Origin: Pseudarthrobacter chlorophenolicus A6
GTDB taxonomy: Bacteria; Actinomycetota; Actinomycetes; Actinomycetales; Micrococcaceae
DNA: 64,000 nucleotides
Direction of reading: 5' to 3'
NCBI RefSeq assembly: GCF_000022025.1
Contig: NC_011886.1
Coordinates: forward strand, 62,001-126,000
The notes under the pieces were generated by a model that was given only the letters and a program-made list of their open reading frames with translations, had not been told where the DNA came from and did no database searches. Within the stretch, counting starts at the first letter, position 1. Each line of letters opens with the position of its first letter. This document shows, in pieces, positions 1-8,683 of this stretch. A program made the position numbers and the translations under genes.

Positions 1-1159
1 ACCGGGTCCGCTTGCGCCGTTTGCCCCCGGCCTGATCCCGCTTTTCGGCGACCTCCCGCTCCGCCCAGCGCTGCGACTTGCCCACGGATACCACTTTCTG
101 GTGCCATTCGCGGTAGTAAGCCCTCTGGGCTGCAACATCCGAGCGCCGGGCCAGTGCTGCAATCTCGCGTTGCATCTTCAGGTAGGACTGCCAGCGACGC
201 TCCGGCAGTGATCCCACATCGATGGCCTCCCGCACTGCGCAGCCCGGTTCGTTCCCGTGCCCGCAGTCCGCGAACCTGCACCGTGCGGCCAGTTCCTCCA
301 CGTCGCCGAACATCTCGTCCATGCCGTCCTCGGCGTCGAACAGGCCGAACCCGCGCACCCCCGGGGTGTCCATGAGCACAGTGCCGTTGGCCAGCGGCAC
401 CAGTTCCCGTGACGTGGTGGTGTGCTTGCCCTTGAAGTCCCCGGACCGGACCTCGCCGGTATGCTGCACTTCCCGGCCCACCAGGGAGTTGATGAGCGTG
501 GATTTGCCGGCGCCGGATGGCCCCAGCAGCACGATGGTGCCGCCTGCCGGGATGTGCACCAGCAGTTCGTCGATCCCGTCTCCGTGTTCGGCCGAGGTGG
601 TGACCACCTCCACGCCCGCGGCCTGCAGGATGACCTTCCCGACGACGTCGTCCGCCACCTGCGCCAGGTCGGCTTTGGTGATGATCACCAGGGGAGTGGC
701 ACCGGAGTCCCACGCCGCCACGAGTGTCCGCTCGAGCCGGTTGTGGGTGAGGGGCCGGTCCACAGGGACCACCACCCCCACCGTGTCCATGTTCGCCGCC
801 AGGACCTGCTCGGCGGACGAGTCCTCGAAGGCGCGCTTGCGGCTCAACTCGGACCGGCGCGGAAGGACGGCCAGGATCTGCCGGTCACCGGCCCGGTTTG
901 GCCCGATCCACACCCAGTCGCCGGTGACGGCCGGTTCGCCGGTGAGTGGATAGGGGAGGTGGAGGAGCCCGTCGGCCACCGCCACCAGCAGCAGGTTGCG
1001 GTCCACGCGGACCACCCGCCCGGCTCCGGTGGCGCCAGGGCAGGGATGGTCCTTAAAGTATTGGGCGACGGCGGCGGTGTAGCCGAACCCGAATGGACCG
1101 TCAGCGGTTGGTTGCTGGGTGATGGTGCTGTCCAGGGCGTTGCCTGAAGATGTGTTCAA
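1..1159 (-). CDS. rsgA: Ribosome small-subunit-dependent GTPase RsgA (C-terminus cut by window edge)
   Basis: Late 30S-subunit maturation GTPase. About 386 residues are visible and the Lys/Arg-rich tail runs off the left edge. The GTPase motifs appear in the circularly permuted order typical of the family: TKAD (G4, about residue 157), GPSGAGKST (G1, about 212), then DTPG (G3, about 262). A zinc-knuckle region follows with Cys, CGH and Cys ligands (about 291-304). An OB-fold segment precedes the GTPase domain. The start is a TTG at 1157-1159, because GAGG lies at good spacing upstream and no ATG or GTG fits better. It lies 42 nt downstream of a possible leader ORF. The permuted motif order makes the identification firm; only the start codon is uncertain. 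Confidence 0.93.
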   Translation of the reverse strand, partial: MNTSSGNALDSTITQQPTADGPFGFGYTAAVAQYFKDHPCPGATGAGRVVRVDRNLLLVAVADGLLHLPYPLTGEPAVTGDWVWIGPNRAGDRQILAVLPRRSELSRKRAFEDSSAEQVLAANMDTVGVVVPVDRPLTHNRLERTLVAAWDSGATPLVIITKADLAQVADDVVGKVILQAAGVEVVTTSAEHGDGIDELLVHIPAGGTIVLLGPSGAGKSTLINSLVGREVQHTGEVRSGDFKGKHTTTSRELVPLANGTVLMDTPGVRGFGLFDAEDGMDEMFGDVEELAARCRFADCGHGNEPGCAVREAIDVGSLPERRWQSYLKMQREIAALARRSDVAAQRAYYREWHQKVVSVGKSQRWAEREVAEKRDQAGGKRRKRTR

Positions 1160-1201
1160 GATGGTTTCCTCGGGAGAAAGTCCCCGGTGCACCGGCCCGC
1201 G

Positions 1202-1282
1202 TCAGGCGGTGGCGGTGCAGGCGGGGGAAGGGGCTGGGTTGATGGATGCGGGGCGCCCAAGGCGCGCGGCAAGTGCAGTCAT
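1202..1282 (-). CDS. Possible 26-aa leader peptide upstream of rsgA
   Basis: Short ORF that begins with ATG behind a very strong ribosome binding site (GGAGGT, 7 nt spacing) and ends in TGA 42 nt before the rsgA TTG start. The peptide begins MTALAARLGRPAS and ends in PACTATA. It is rich in Ala and Pro, with a single Cys and no run of one amino acid, so a classical attenuator cannot be argued from composition. The Shine-Dalgarno site is better than that of rsgA itself, which suggests it is translated. It could also be a chance ORF in a 5' UTR. Function unknown. Confidence 0.4.
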   Translation of the reverse strand: MTALAARLGRPASINPAPSPACTATA

Positions 1283-1396
1283 CAAAACCACCTCCATTCC
1301 CTCGAAGGTTCCCGCCTTCCTGCCGGGAACGGCAGGGCGGAACCGGGACCTACTCTAGCGGCGTCCGCCGTCGGGGGCTAGGGCACGGCACAAAAA

Positions 1397-1426
1397 GGGT
1401 GCGGCCCCCCGAAGGAGGCCGCACCC
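1397..1426 (-). terminator. Rho-independent terminator of the CNNM/CBS operon
   Basis: A 10-bp perfect stem (GGGTGCGGCC / GGCCGCACCC) is followed on the minus strand by a run of five T. It lies 18 nt after the stop of the downstream CNNM/CBS gene, so it separates that operon from the rsgA transcript. Confidence 0.85.
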
Positions 1427-1443
1427 GTCTGTTGGAATGCCGG

Positions 1444-2484
1444 TCAGGCGCTGGTGGCGTCCTGCACCTCGCCCACCAGCTCTTCGATGATGTCCTCGAG
1501 GAACAGCATCCCGGTGGTGGCACCTTGGGCGTCGAAGACCCGGGCCACGTGGGCGCCGGTGCGGCGCATGGCCGCGAGGGCGTCCTCAAGCTCGGAGCCC
1601 GCGAAGGCCGAGGCCAACCGCCGGATCCGCTTGGCCGGCACCGGCCGGGCGAACTTCTCCGGCGAGGTCAGGTCCATGACGTCCTTGAGGTGGAGGTAGC
1701 CCGCAGGTTCGCCGTTGCTGTCCGTGAGGATGTAGCGCGAGTACCCGTGCCGGGCCACGGCCTGCTGGATGTCGGCCGGGGTGGCTGTCTCCGGGAGCAG
1801 CACGATGTCCGCCAGCGGAACCTGGACATCGGCCACCGTCTTGGCGGTGAACTCGAACGCATTGGTCAGGGCGCCGGTGGTGTCCTTCAGCATGCCGTCG
1901 CGGGTGGACTGCTCCACGATGTTGGCCACCTCGTCCAGGGTGTAGGCGCTGGTGGCCTCATCCTTGGGCTCCACCTTGAACAGGCGCAGGATGCCGTTGG
2001 CGATGCCGTTCAGGGTCCAGATCACGGGCTTGAAGATGCGCGCCACAATTACCAGCGGCGGGGCCAGGATCAGCGCAGCGCGCGTGGGGACCGAGAACGA
2101 AATGTTCTTGGGCACCATTTCGCCCAGCACCACGTGCAGGAATGTCACCAGCAGCAGCGCCACGATGAAGGCGATGATGCTGATGGCCTCGTAGGACAGG
2201 GATGTGAGGCCCAACGGGATTTCCAGGAGGTGGTGGATGGCCGGCTCGGAAACGTTCAGGATGATCAGCGAGCAGACGGTGATGCCCAGCTGGCTGGTGG
2301 CCAGCATGAGCGTTGCGTGCTCCATGGCCCACAGCGTGGTTTTGGCGGCCTTGCTGCCTGCTTCCGCCTTGGGTTCGATCTGCGACCGGCGGGCCGAGAT
2401 CACGGCGAACTCGGCGCCCACGAAGAAGCCGTTGACCACCAGCAGCACGGCCAGCCAGATGATGCCGGGAAGATATTCACTCAT
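1444..2484 (-). CDS. CNNM/CBS-domain membrane protein (hemolysin-C/CorB-like), 346 aa
   Basis: Membrane protein of the CNNM (DUF21) family, associated with divalent cation transport or efflux and historically annotated as hemolysin-like. Residues 1 to about 190 hold the DUF21 transmembrane domain, with the signature GEMVPKN near residue 121. A CBS pair follows (about 200-340). It lacks the C-terminal CorC_HlyC domain of its upstream paralogue, so the two are not equivalent. Its start overlaps the end of that paralogue by 8 nt, which indicates translational coupling and possibly a hetero-oligomeric pair. The ion transported cannot be told from sequence. Confidence 0.85.
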   Translation of the reverse strand: MSEYLPGIIWLAVLLVVNGFFVGAEFAVISARRSQIEPKAEAGSKAAKTTLWAMEHATLMLATSQLGITVCSLIILNVSEPAIHHLLEIPLGLTSLSYEAISIIAFIVALLLVTFLHVVLGEMVPKNISFSVPTRAALILAPPLVIVARIFKPVIWTLNGIANGILRLFKVEPKDEATSAYTLDEVANIVEQSTRDGMLKDTTGALTNAFEFTAKTVADVQVPLADIVLLPETATPADIQQAVARHGYSRYILTDSNGEPAGYLHLKDVMDLTSPEKFARPVPAKRIRRLASAFAGSELEDALAAMRRTGAHVARVFDAQGATTGMLFLEDIIEELVGEVQDATSA

Positions 2485-3835
2485 GGGTCAGCTCCCGGGT
2501 GATGTTGTCCACGATCCTGTCGTGCGGGCTTTGCGGTGCATCGCCGGATTCGGCAGGCGTGAAGCGGAGCCGCTCCACGCGGGTCTCCATCGCGCGCTCC
2601 ACACGGAGCGTGCCGCCGTCGACCTCCACCTCGTCTCCAAGCTCGGGCAGCCGGTCCAGCTGGTCCGTCACGAAACCTGCGACGGTGTCGTACTCACCGT
2701 CCGGCACGCGGATGCCGGTGCGGTCAAGGAGCTCGTCCGGGCGCAGCGCGGCGTCGAAGGTGATGGAGCGGCCGGTGCGGACCACGCCCACGCGGGCACG
2801 GTCGTGCTCGTCCTCCAGTTCACCCACAATCTCTTCCACCAGGTCCTCCAGCGTGACGATCCCGGCGGTGCCGCCGTGCTCGTCGGAGACGATGGCCACC
2901 TGCAACCCCTGCTTGCGGAGCAGGTTCAGGAGGGTGTCAACGCCCATCGATTCGGGTACGCGAAGCGGTTCGATCATCAGCTCTTCGGCGGTGATGCGCG
3001 CGCGATCGGAGAGAGCCACGGCGAAGGCCTGCTTCACGTGCAGCACCCCCACCACATCGTCCCGGTCCCTGCCGATGACCGGGAAGCGGGAGTAGCCGGT
3101 GGACTTCGCCAGGCCGACGATCTCCTCGGCAGTGTCAGCGGTACCCACAGCCGTCATCCGCACCCGCGGCGTCATGACGTCCACCGCGCTGTGCTCGGTA
3201 AAGCGGAGGGTCCGGTGCAGCAGGGTGGCATGGTCCAGGTCAAGCACGCCTTCGACGGCGGAGCGGCGCACCAGGGAGCTCAGCTCCTCCGCGCTCCGTG
3301 CGCCGGACAGCTCTTCCTTGGGTTCGATGCCGAAGCCGCGGATGATCTTGTTGGCGGTGTTGTTGAACAGCAGGATCACGGGCTTGAACACCGTGGTGAA
3401 GAGCGCCTGGAACGGCACCACCACCTTGGCGGTGGCCAGCGGGAGGGCCAGGGCAAAGTTCTTCGGGACCAGTTCGCCGATCACCATGGAGAAGATGGTG
3501 GCCAGGAAGATGCCGGCCACTGAGCCGACCGCGGGAACCACGGCTTCCGGCAGTCCCGCCGAGGTCAGCGGGCCGTTCAGCATCCGGCTGATGGCGGGCT
3601 CGAACGTATAACCGGTGAGGAGCGTGGTGAGGGTGATGCCCAGCTGTGCACCCGAAAGGTGGGTGGACGTGATCTTGAGGGCTTTGATGGTGGGGCCGAG
3701 GCGTTTCTCGCCGCGGGCCTGGCGGGCTTCGAGGTCATGCCGGTCCAGGTTCACCAGGGCGAACTCGGAGGCGACGAAGAAGCCGGTGCCGACGGTCAGG
3801 ACCAGGCCGATGCCCAGCATGATCCATTCATACAT
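2477..3835 (-). CDS. CNNM/CBS/CorC-domain membrane protein (hemolysin-C/CorB-like), 452 aa
   Basis: First gene of a two-gene operon. Residues 1 to about 200 form the DUF21 membrane domain with the GELVPKN motif, about 215-340 a CBS pair, and about 350-435 a CorC_HlyC transporter-associated domain (the segment around RTGIRVPDGEYDTVAGF). The family is linked to Mg2+/Co2+ efflux or Mg2+ homeostasis. The full domain set and usual length (about 430-450 aa) suggest an intact protein. It overlaps the shorter paralogue downstream by 8 nt. Confidence 0.88.
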   Translation of the reverse strand: MYEWIMLGIGLVLTVGTGFFVASEFALVNLDRHDLEARQARGEKRLGPTIKALKITSTHLSGAQLGITLTTLLTGYTFEPAISRMLNGPLTSAGLPEAVVPAVGSVAGIFLATIFSMVIGELVPKNFALALPLATAKVVVPFQALFTTVFKPVILLFNNTANKIIRGFGIEPKEELSGARSAEELSSLVRRSAVEGVLDLDHATLLHRTLRFTEHSAVDVMTPRVRMTAVGTADTAEEIVGLAKSTGYSRFPVIGRDRDDVVGVLHVKQAFAVALSDRARITAEELMIEPLRVPESMGVDTLLNLLRKQGLQVAIVSDEHGGTAGIVTLEDLVEEIVGELEDEHDRARVGVVRTGRSITFDAALRPDELLDRTGIRVPDGEYDTVAGFVTDQLDRLPELGDEVEVDGGTLRVERAMETRVERLRFTPAESGDAPQSPHDRIVDNITRELTHE

Positions 3836-3959
3836 TGGGGCGCCCCTCTCCTGTAGTGGCCGGTGATCCGGTCAGATGGCAGAGGGGCCAGGGCATATGT
3901 GAAGGAGGGTCGTCCATAGTGGCTTTAACTGTACGGGACGGTCGGAAGTTCCCGCAGCG

Positions 3960-4196
3960 TCAGCCGCGCATCTCCAGCGCCCGTTTCTGGCGGCCCGAGA
4001 TGGATGAGACGTAACCGCAGTTGGTGCAGGTGATATGGAATTTCCGGGACGTGGTGAGCACCGGAATGAAGAACAGCGTGAACTTGGTGGCCCGCTCAAC
4101 CAGCGTGTGGTGTGCGTGGGCGCGGCAGTGCTGGCACGTTGCGCTCCTGCCGGGCAGGGCATTGTTGACCGTCTTGAAGCCAAAGAGAAGGAGCAT
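3960..4196 (-). CDS. Small zinc-ribbon protein, 78 aa
   Basis: Begins MLLLFGFKTVNNALPGR and contains two CxxC pairs (CQHC near residue 22 and CTNC near residue 58), the layout of a zinc ribbon. Between them is a hydrophobic stretch (TKFTLFFIPVLTTS) that may touch the membrane. I chose the ATG at 4196 because AGAAAGG sits about 8 nt upstream. The upstream in-frame extension has no ribosome binding site. Such zinc-ribbon proteins are common in actinobacteria and have no defined role. Confidence 0.8.
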   Translation of the reverse strand: MLLLFGFKTVNNALPGRSATCQHCRAHAHHTLVERATKFTLFFIPVLTTSRKFHITCTNCGYVSSISGRQKRALEMRG

Positions 4197-4358
4197 GGCG
4201 GGCCTTTCTGGTGGCGTGTGCCGGTGATCCGGGGCTGCCTTCCACACTAGGCGGTCCGAACACGTCCGTCATGGCGTGCGGAAGGGTGCGGGGGGTCCGG
4301 GGGCGGTGCGATACTTGGGGGCAGTTAGGGTTTCGGCGTTTGGGGGACTTTCGGAGAC

Positions 4359-5510
4359 ATGGTTCTGGATACGACGACCCTTCGGATCGCCTTTGGCCTG
4401 ATGGCCCTTGTGCTGGTGGTGCTGTTCTACTTCTCGGCCTACCGGGTAACGCGCTCCCCGTACAGCGGCTGGTGGTGCGTGGCCCTGGTCTTCTTCCTGG
4501 GCGGTTCAGGGTGTTTCCTGCTGGACGGGACACCGCACCAGATCTGGGCCAATCCCGTGGGCAATGTGCTGCTGGTGCACGGCGGCGTGGCGGTCTGGGC
4601 AGGTGCCCGGTCCCTGCGTACCGCCCGGCCGCCCATGTGGGCGTTCACCGGCCTGCCGTTGGCAACGTTGGTGGCGTCCGTCCTCGACAATCCGGCCACC
4701 AACACCTGGTCCGGGGGGACCGTTTTCCTTGCTGCCATGAGCATCAGCATCGGGCTGGCGTCACGCGAGCTGTGGCGCCTGGAACCTGGATATTCGCGGG
4801 TCCGGATCCCCATGGCAGTCTCCGCCGGGGGCCTGGCCGTCTATTACTTTTTCCGCTGGCTGGCCTTTGTCCTGGAAGGCCAGGACGGCCGTATCTTCGT
4901 CACCGTGTTCGGGTCCGCCGTCACCACGCTGGTGACCATGGTGTTGCTCGTGGTGGTGTCCTTCAGCATGGCGGCCCTGAGCAGCGAGCAGCAGACGCGC
5001 GCCCTGCGCGTGGTGGCCTCGCGTGATGACCTCACCGGGCTCCTGAACCGGAAGGCCTTCCTGGACCTGGCCGCCGAACAGTTGGCGGACCGGGCCATCA
5101 CCGGTGCCTCCGGGGCCCTGATCCTGGCTGACCTGGACCACTTCAAATCCGTCAACGACACCTACGGCCACGCCGCAGGGGATGTGGCGCTGCGCCGCTT
5201 CGCCGACGCCTGCATCGCCACCGTGCGGACCACCGACCTGGTGGGCCGTTATGGCGGCGAGGAATTCGTCCTTCTGATGCCCGGGGCCAGCCCCGAACGG
5301 GCGGAGCTGGTGGCCTCCGAGATCAGCCGGCGCCTCGCCGCGGACGCGCGCCTGGACGGGGTGGAGATGCCCACGGCGAGTTACGGGATTTCCACGTACG
5401 ACGCCGGGACCTCCCAAGTGGACGACCTCATCGCTGCGGCGGACGCGGCTTTGTATACGGCCAAGTCCTTGGGCCGGAACCGGAGCGCCCGCAGCGACGG
5501 ACGCATTTAG
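4359..5510 (+). CDS. Membrane-anchored GGDEF diguanylate cyclase, 383 aa
   Basis: Makes cyclic di-GMP from two GTP. The N-terminal half (about 1-215) has six or seven transmembrane helices and presumably senses a signal. The GGDEF domain (about 220-378) starts at DDLTGLLNRKAFL. The active site reads GGEEF, a functional variant. An RxxD inhibitory site (RTTD) lies exactly five residues upstream, so product feedback inhibition is expected. No EAL domain is present. The ATG has GGAG upstream. The end overlaps the convergent oxidoreductase gene by 4 nt. Confidence 0.93.
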   Translation: MVLDTTTLRIAFGLMALVLVVLFYFSAYRVTRSPYSGWWCVALVFFLGGSGCFLLDGTPHQIWANPVGNVLLVHGGVAVWAGARSLRTARPPMWAFTGLPLATLVASVLDNPATNTWSGGTVFLAAMSISIGLASRELWRLEPGYSRVRIPMAVSAGGLAVYYFFRWLAFVLEGQDGRIFVTVFGSAVTTLVTMVLLVVVSFSMAALSSEQQTRALRVVASRDDLTGLLNRKAFLDLAAEQLADRAITGASGALILADLDHFKSVNDTYGHAAGDVALRRFADACIATVRTTDLVGRYGGEEFVLLMPGASPERAELVASEISRRLAADARLDGVEMPTASYGISTYDAGTSQVDDLIAAADAALYTAKSLGRNRSARSDGRI

Positions 5511-6646
5511 GCGCGGGAAAGGCCGTCCGTGCCGTCCTCCGGCCGGGCGGGAGTCAGCGGGACAGGTGCCGGCCTGGCCACGGTGCTCCGCACGTCCGTG
5601 GCGGTGCCGGTCCGTGCAGCCTCCAGCAGTGATTCCATGACATCCAGGACGTGGAACGCCAGTTCTCCCCCGGCCCGCGGCTCGGTGCCGGGCGGGGTTG
5701 ATGCCAGGTCTGCGATCCCGATACCGCGGCCTGCGCCCGCATAGCCGGCCGAAACCGGAAGCACCTCCCAGTCCGCTGCGCCGAGCGCGAAAAGCTCAAC
5801 GTCGCCGTCGAACCTGTTGGGATCCGGAACAACCAGCGAGCCGCGCTCGCCGTGGATCTCCAGGTTGGGGCTTTTGGTGCGGACGGCGTCGAAGCTCATC
5901 ACCAGCGTGGAGATGGCGCCGCCGGCATGCGTCAGTGTGCCGGCGACGTGCGAGTCCACCTGGACGGGAACGGTTTCGCCGGTGCGGGGGCCGGAACCGA
6001 TGGTGCGCTGCTTCCGGGTGCGGCTTGCGGCGCCGGTCACGGAAACCACCGGACCCAGCAGGGTCACCAGCGCGCTGACATAGTAGGGGCCCATGTCCAG
6101 CAGCGGGCCGCCGCCGGGCTGGTAGTAGAAGTCCGGGTTGGGGTGCCAGCGCTCGTGTCCCGGGGTGGCCATCACGGCAGTGGCGGCGATGGGGGTGCCA
6201 ATCAGGCCGTCGTCGATCGCCTTCCGCGCGGTCTGGATTCCGGTGCCAAGGACCGTGTCCGGAGCGCATCCCACGGCGACGCCGGCCGCCTTCGCAGCGT
6301 CCAGGACCTCCCGGGCTTCCTTGGTGCTGGCCGCCAACGGCTTTTCGCCGTACACGGACTTCCCGGCGGCAATTGCCCGGAGCGCAATGTCCGCGTGGGC
6401 GGCGGGGATGGTGAGGTTCAGGACGAGGCCGACGGCGGGATCATCCAGCAGATCGTCCACCGCCAAGGCACGCACGCCATCGCAGGAGTCCGCGACAGCC
6501 TGCGCGCGGGACGGGTCCAGGTCCGCGACGGCGGCGAGACGGACGTTCGGCAGGCGGCGGAAGCTCGCCAGGTACTGGGCACTGATGGCGCCGCAGCCGA
6601 TGATGCCGACGGTGATGGCGGTGCCCGGAATCAGCGGCTGGCCCAC
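5507..6646 (-). CDS. Gfo/Idh/MocA-family oxidoreductase, 379 aa
   Basis: NAD(P)-dependent sugar or polyol dehydrogenase family. The Rossmann motif GIIGCGAISAQY is at about residues 13-24 and the YGEKPLA motif is near 94-100. The segment GGGPLLDMGPYYVSAL stands where most members have D-x-G-x-H, so the usual catalytic His is not in its normal place. I know this variant from some family members. The start is GTG with GAGGGGG upstream and overlaps the end of the thuA-like gene by 16 nt. It is the third gene of a LacI-flanked operon, which suggests a role in converting a keto-sugar or disaccharide derivative. Confidence 0.85.
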   Translation of the reverse strand: MGQPLIPGTAITVGIIGCGAISAQYLASFRRLPNVRLAAVADLDPSRAQAVADSCDGVRALAVDDLLDDPAVGLVLNLTIPAAHADIALRAIAAGKSVYGEKPLAASTKEAREVLDAAKAAGVAVGCAPDTVLGTGIQTARKAIDDGLIGTPIAATAVMATPGHERWHPNPDFYYQPGGGPLLDMGPYYVSALVTLLGPVVSVTGAASRTRKQRTIGSGPRTGETVPVQVDSHVAGTLTHAGGAISTLVMSFDAVRTKSPNLEIHGERGSLVVPDPNRFDGDVELFALGAADWEVLPVSAGYAGAGRGIGIADLASTPPGTEPRAGGELAFHVLDVMESLLEAARTGTATDVRSTVARPAPVPLTPARPEDGTDGLSRA

Positions 6647-7329
6647 AGCAGCCCCCTCTCGATGATGGTACGGACGTTGCTGTCTTGCAGGATTTCAACC
6701 TGGTGGCCGGGCGTTGAGACGAAGATCTTTCCCTTGCCCCATTGCCGGGTCCAGATGGCCGGTGAGGTGACCTCGCGGTGCCACGGGTCCCAGGGCCGTA
6801 CTTTCTGCGTGGTGGTGGCAAGGACATCAATGTAGTCATCGGCCAGCACCCAGTACTGCTCGGTGACCAGCTCAAAGTCGGGGATGCCGCGGGTGATGGG
6901 GTGGTCCGCCGCGGCGGGAAGCATGTTCACGGTGTAGGGAACGTAGTTGTCCGCCTGTTCCCCGTGGCGCTCGTCCGGATGTTTGCCGGGGTGGCAGGCG
7001 AACTGCCCGCCGATGAGGTGCAGGTAATCGGAGGTGTTGCGGTACGAATCCGCGATGCCGCCGTGCCAGCCGGCCAGGCCGGTCCCGTTTTCCACGGCGG
7101 CCCGGAGGCCTGCGAACTCGTCCTTTTCGATGGTGCTCATGGTCATGCACTGGACGATGAGGTCCACGCCCGCCAGGTAGTCTGCATCGGCATAGATCTT
7201 GGGGGACTCCTCGATCCGGACCTCGTACCCGTGGTCCTTGAGGAACGGGACGAACAGGTCCGTTGCTTCGACAGGTTGGTGCCCGTCCCAGCCGCCGCGG
7301 ACCACCAGGGCGTTCTTCGTGCCGGTCAT
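6631..7329 (-). CDS. ThuA-domain protein, 232 aa
   Basis: ThuA (trehalose utilisation) family, with a class-I glutamine-amidotransferase-like fold. ThuA proteins act with Gfo/Idh dehydrogenases of the ThuB type in use of disaccharides through 3-keto intermediates. The sequence shows the family's GWHGGIADSY segment and a C-terminal WTRQWGKGKIFVSTPGH segment. The start ATG overlaps the stop of the preceding dehydrogenase as ATGA, with AAGGA 8 nt upstream. Position between two Gfo/Idh genes fits a ThuB-ThuA type pathway. The natural substrate is unknown. Confidence 0.87.
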   Translation of the reverse strand: MTGTKNALVVRGGWDGHQPVEATDLFVPFLKDHGYEVRIEESPKIYADADYLAGVDLIVQCMTMSTIEKDEFAGLRAAVENGTGLAGWHGGIADSYRNTSDYLHLIGGQFACHPGKHPDERHGEQADNYVPYTVNMLPAAADHPITRGIPDFELVTEQYWVLADDYIDVLATTTQKVRPWDPWHREVTSPAIWTRQWGKGKIFVSTPGHQVEILQDSNVRTIIERGLLWASR

Positions 7330-8555
7330 AGAGATATTCCTTCATGTGCATAGGAGCTGGAGGCTGGTTCGGGTTGGCGGATTTCTTGCCAGCGTGAGGC
7401 GTTGCCCCCGCTGGCCTCCACCGCTGCGAGCACGTGCTGCACCTGCAGGGCGTCACCGAAGGACGGTTCAGGCTGGCGGCCGGCCGCGAGGGCCGTCACG
7501 AGATCCACCACCTGGTGGGTGAAGCCGTGCTCGTAGCCGAGGCCGTGGCCGGTGGGCCACCAGTTACCCGCATAGGGGTGCTCTGGTTCGGTCACGATGA
7601 TCCTGCGGAAGCCGGCGTCGGGACCTTCGGCGGCGTCATAGAAGGACAGGACGTTGTTGTCCTCGAAGTCGAAGGCGAGGGAGCCCTCGCTCCCGTTGAT
7701 TTCCAGCCGCATGGCGTTCCGCCGCCCCAGCGCATAGCGCGTGGCCTCGAAAACTCCCACCGGGCCGTCGTCGAACCTTGCCGTGAAGATCGCTGCGTCG
7801 TCCACCGTCACCGCACCCCGGGGCGAGCCGGCGTCGAGGTTTCCATGGCCGCCGAGCCCCACGAGGTCGCCGGCGAGGGGCCGTTCCCGGACGAACGTCT
7901 CCATCAGCGCCGACACTCCGGAGATCTTGCTGCCGGTGATCCATTGGGCGGCGTCAATGATGTGGGCACCGATGTCGCCCAGGGCGCCGGAGCCGGACCT
8001 GGATTTGTCCAGGCGCCAGGTCATGGGGGCGTTTTCATCGCTGAGCCAGTCCTGGAGGTATTGGGCGCGGACATGGCGGATGGTTCCCAGCCTGCCGCCG
8101 TCCACCATCCGCTTGGCCAGTGCCAGGGCAGGGGTGCGGCGGTAGCTGTAGCCGCACATGGCGTAGACGCCGCGCGTGGCGGCGGTCCGTGCCGCGGCGG
8201 CCATGCGTTCGGCCTCCTCCACCGTGTTGGCCAGGGGTTTTTCGCAGAGGACGTGCTTGCCGGCTTCCAGTGCGGCAATGGCGATCTCGGCGTGCGTATC
8301 ACCGGGAGTGCAGATGTCGATGAGGTCGATGTCGTCCTGCTCGATGAGCCGGCGCCAGTCCGACTCGGTGGAACTCCAGCCCAGCTTGGCAGCAGCTGCT
8401 GCCGTGGCATCGGCGTTCCTGCCGGCGAGGGCGGTCAGTTCCGGAATCAGCGGGAGGTCGAAGAAGCGCGGGGCCGTCCGCCAGGCGTGGGAATGTGCGG
8501 CTCCCATAAAGGCGTAGCCCGCCATGCCGATGCGCAGCGGGGTGGAGTGTGCCAT
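7326..8555 (-). CDS. Gfo/Idh/MocA-family dehydrogenase (ThuB/levoglucosan-dehydrogenase-like), 409 aa
   Basis: First gene of the operon. The Rossmann motif is near residues 8-20, CEKPLANT near 100-107, and GSGALGDIGAHIIDAAQW carries the D-x-G-x-H catalytic region. Its length and segments such as YLQDWLSDENAPMTWR resemble, from memory, levoglucosan 3-dehydrogenase of Pseudarthrobacter and ThuB. This suggests oxidation of a glucoside at C3. It is divergent from the LacI gene, with two matching operators in the gap. A ThuA gene follows with an ATGA overlap. The substrate assignment is inference. Confidence 0.85.
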   Translation of the reverse strand: MAHSTPLRIGMAGYAFMGAAHSHAWRTAPRFFDLPLIPELTALAGRNADATAAAAAKLGWSSTESDWRRLIEQDDIDLIDICTPGDTHAEIAIAALEAGKHVLCEKPLANTVEEAERMAAAARTAATRGVYAMCGYSYRRTPALALAKRMVDGGRLGTIRHVRAQYLQDWLSDENAPMTWRLDKSRSGSGALGDIGAHIIDAAQWITGSKISGVSALMETFVRERPLAGDLVGLGGHGNLDAGSPRGAVTVDDAAIFTARFDDGPVGVFEATRYALGRRNAMRLEINGSEGSLAFDFEDNNVLSFYDAAEGPDAGFRRIIVTEPEHPYAGNWWPTGHGLGYEHGFTHQVVDLVTALAAGRQPEPSFGDALQVQHVLAAVEASGGNASRWQEIRQPEPASSSYAHEGISL

Positions 8556-8576
8556 ATATGCCTCTTTGCAGCCGTT

Positions 8577-8588
8577 CGAAAGTTTTCG
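8577..8588. promoter_or_regulatory. LacI-type operator, copy 1 (CGAAAGTTTTCG)
   Basis: CGAAA-GT-TTTCG is an inverted repeat with a 2-nt centre, 21 bp upstream of the dehydrogenase start. An exact reverse-complement copy lies at 8653-8664. LacI proteins typically bind two such sites. Confidence 0.7.
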
Positions 8589-8652
8589 GTAAGATTTCGG
8601 GATACTTTGACGCTATTTGGGCTTCTATTTCCGCGTCAAGGCTTTAGGTGAC

Positions 8653-8664
8653 CGAAAACTTTCG
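8653..8664. promoter_or_regulatory. LacI-type operator, copy 2 (CGAAAACTTTCG)
   Basis: Exact inverted copy of the site at 8577-8588; the match extends to 14 bp. It lies just upstream of the lacI ATG at 8684. This argues against the alternative GTG start at 8648, which would place the operator inside the coding region. Confidence 0.7.
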
Positions 8665-8683
8665 CCAAGGGGACGGAACGCAG

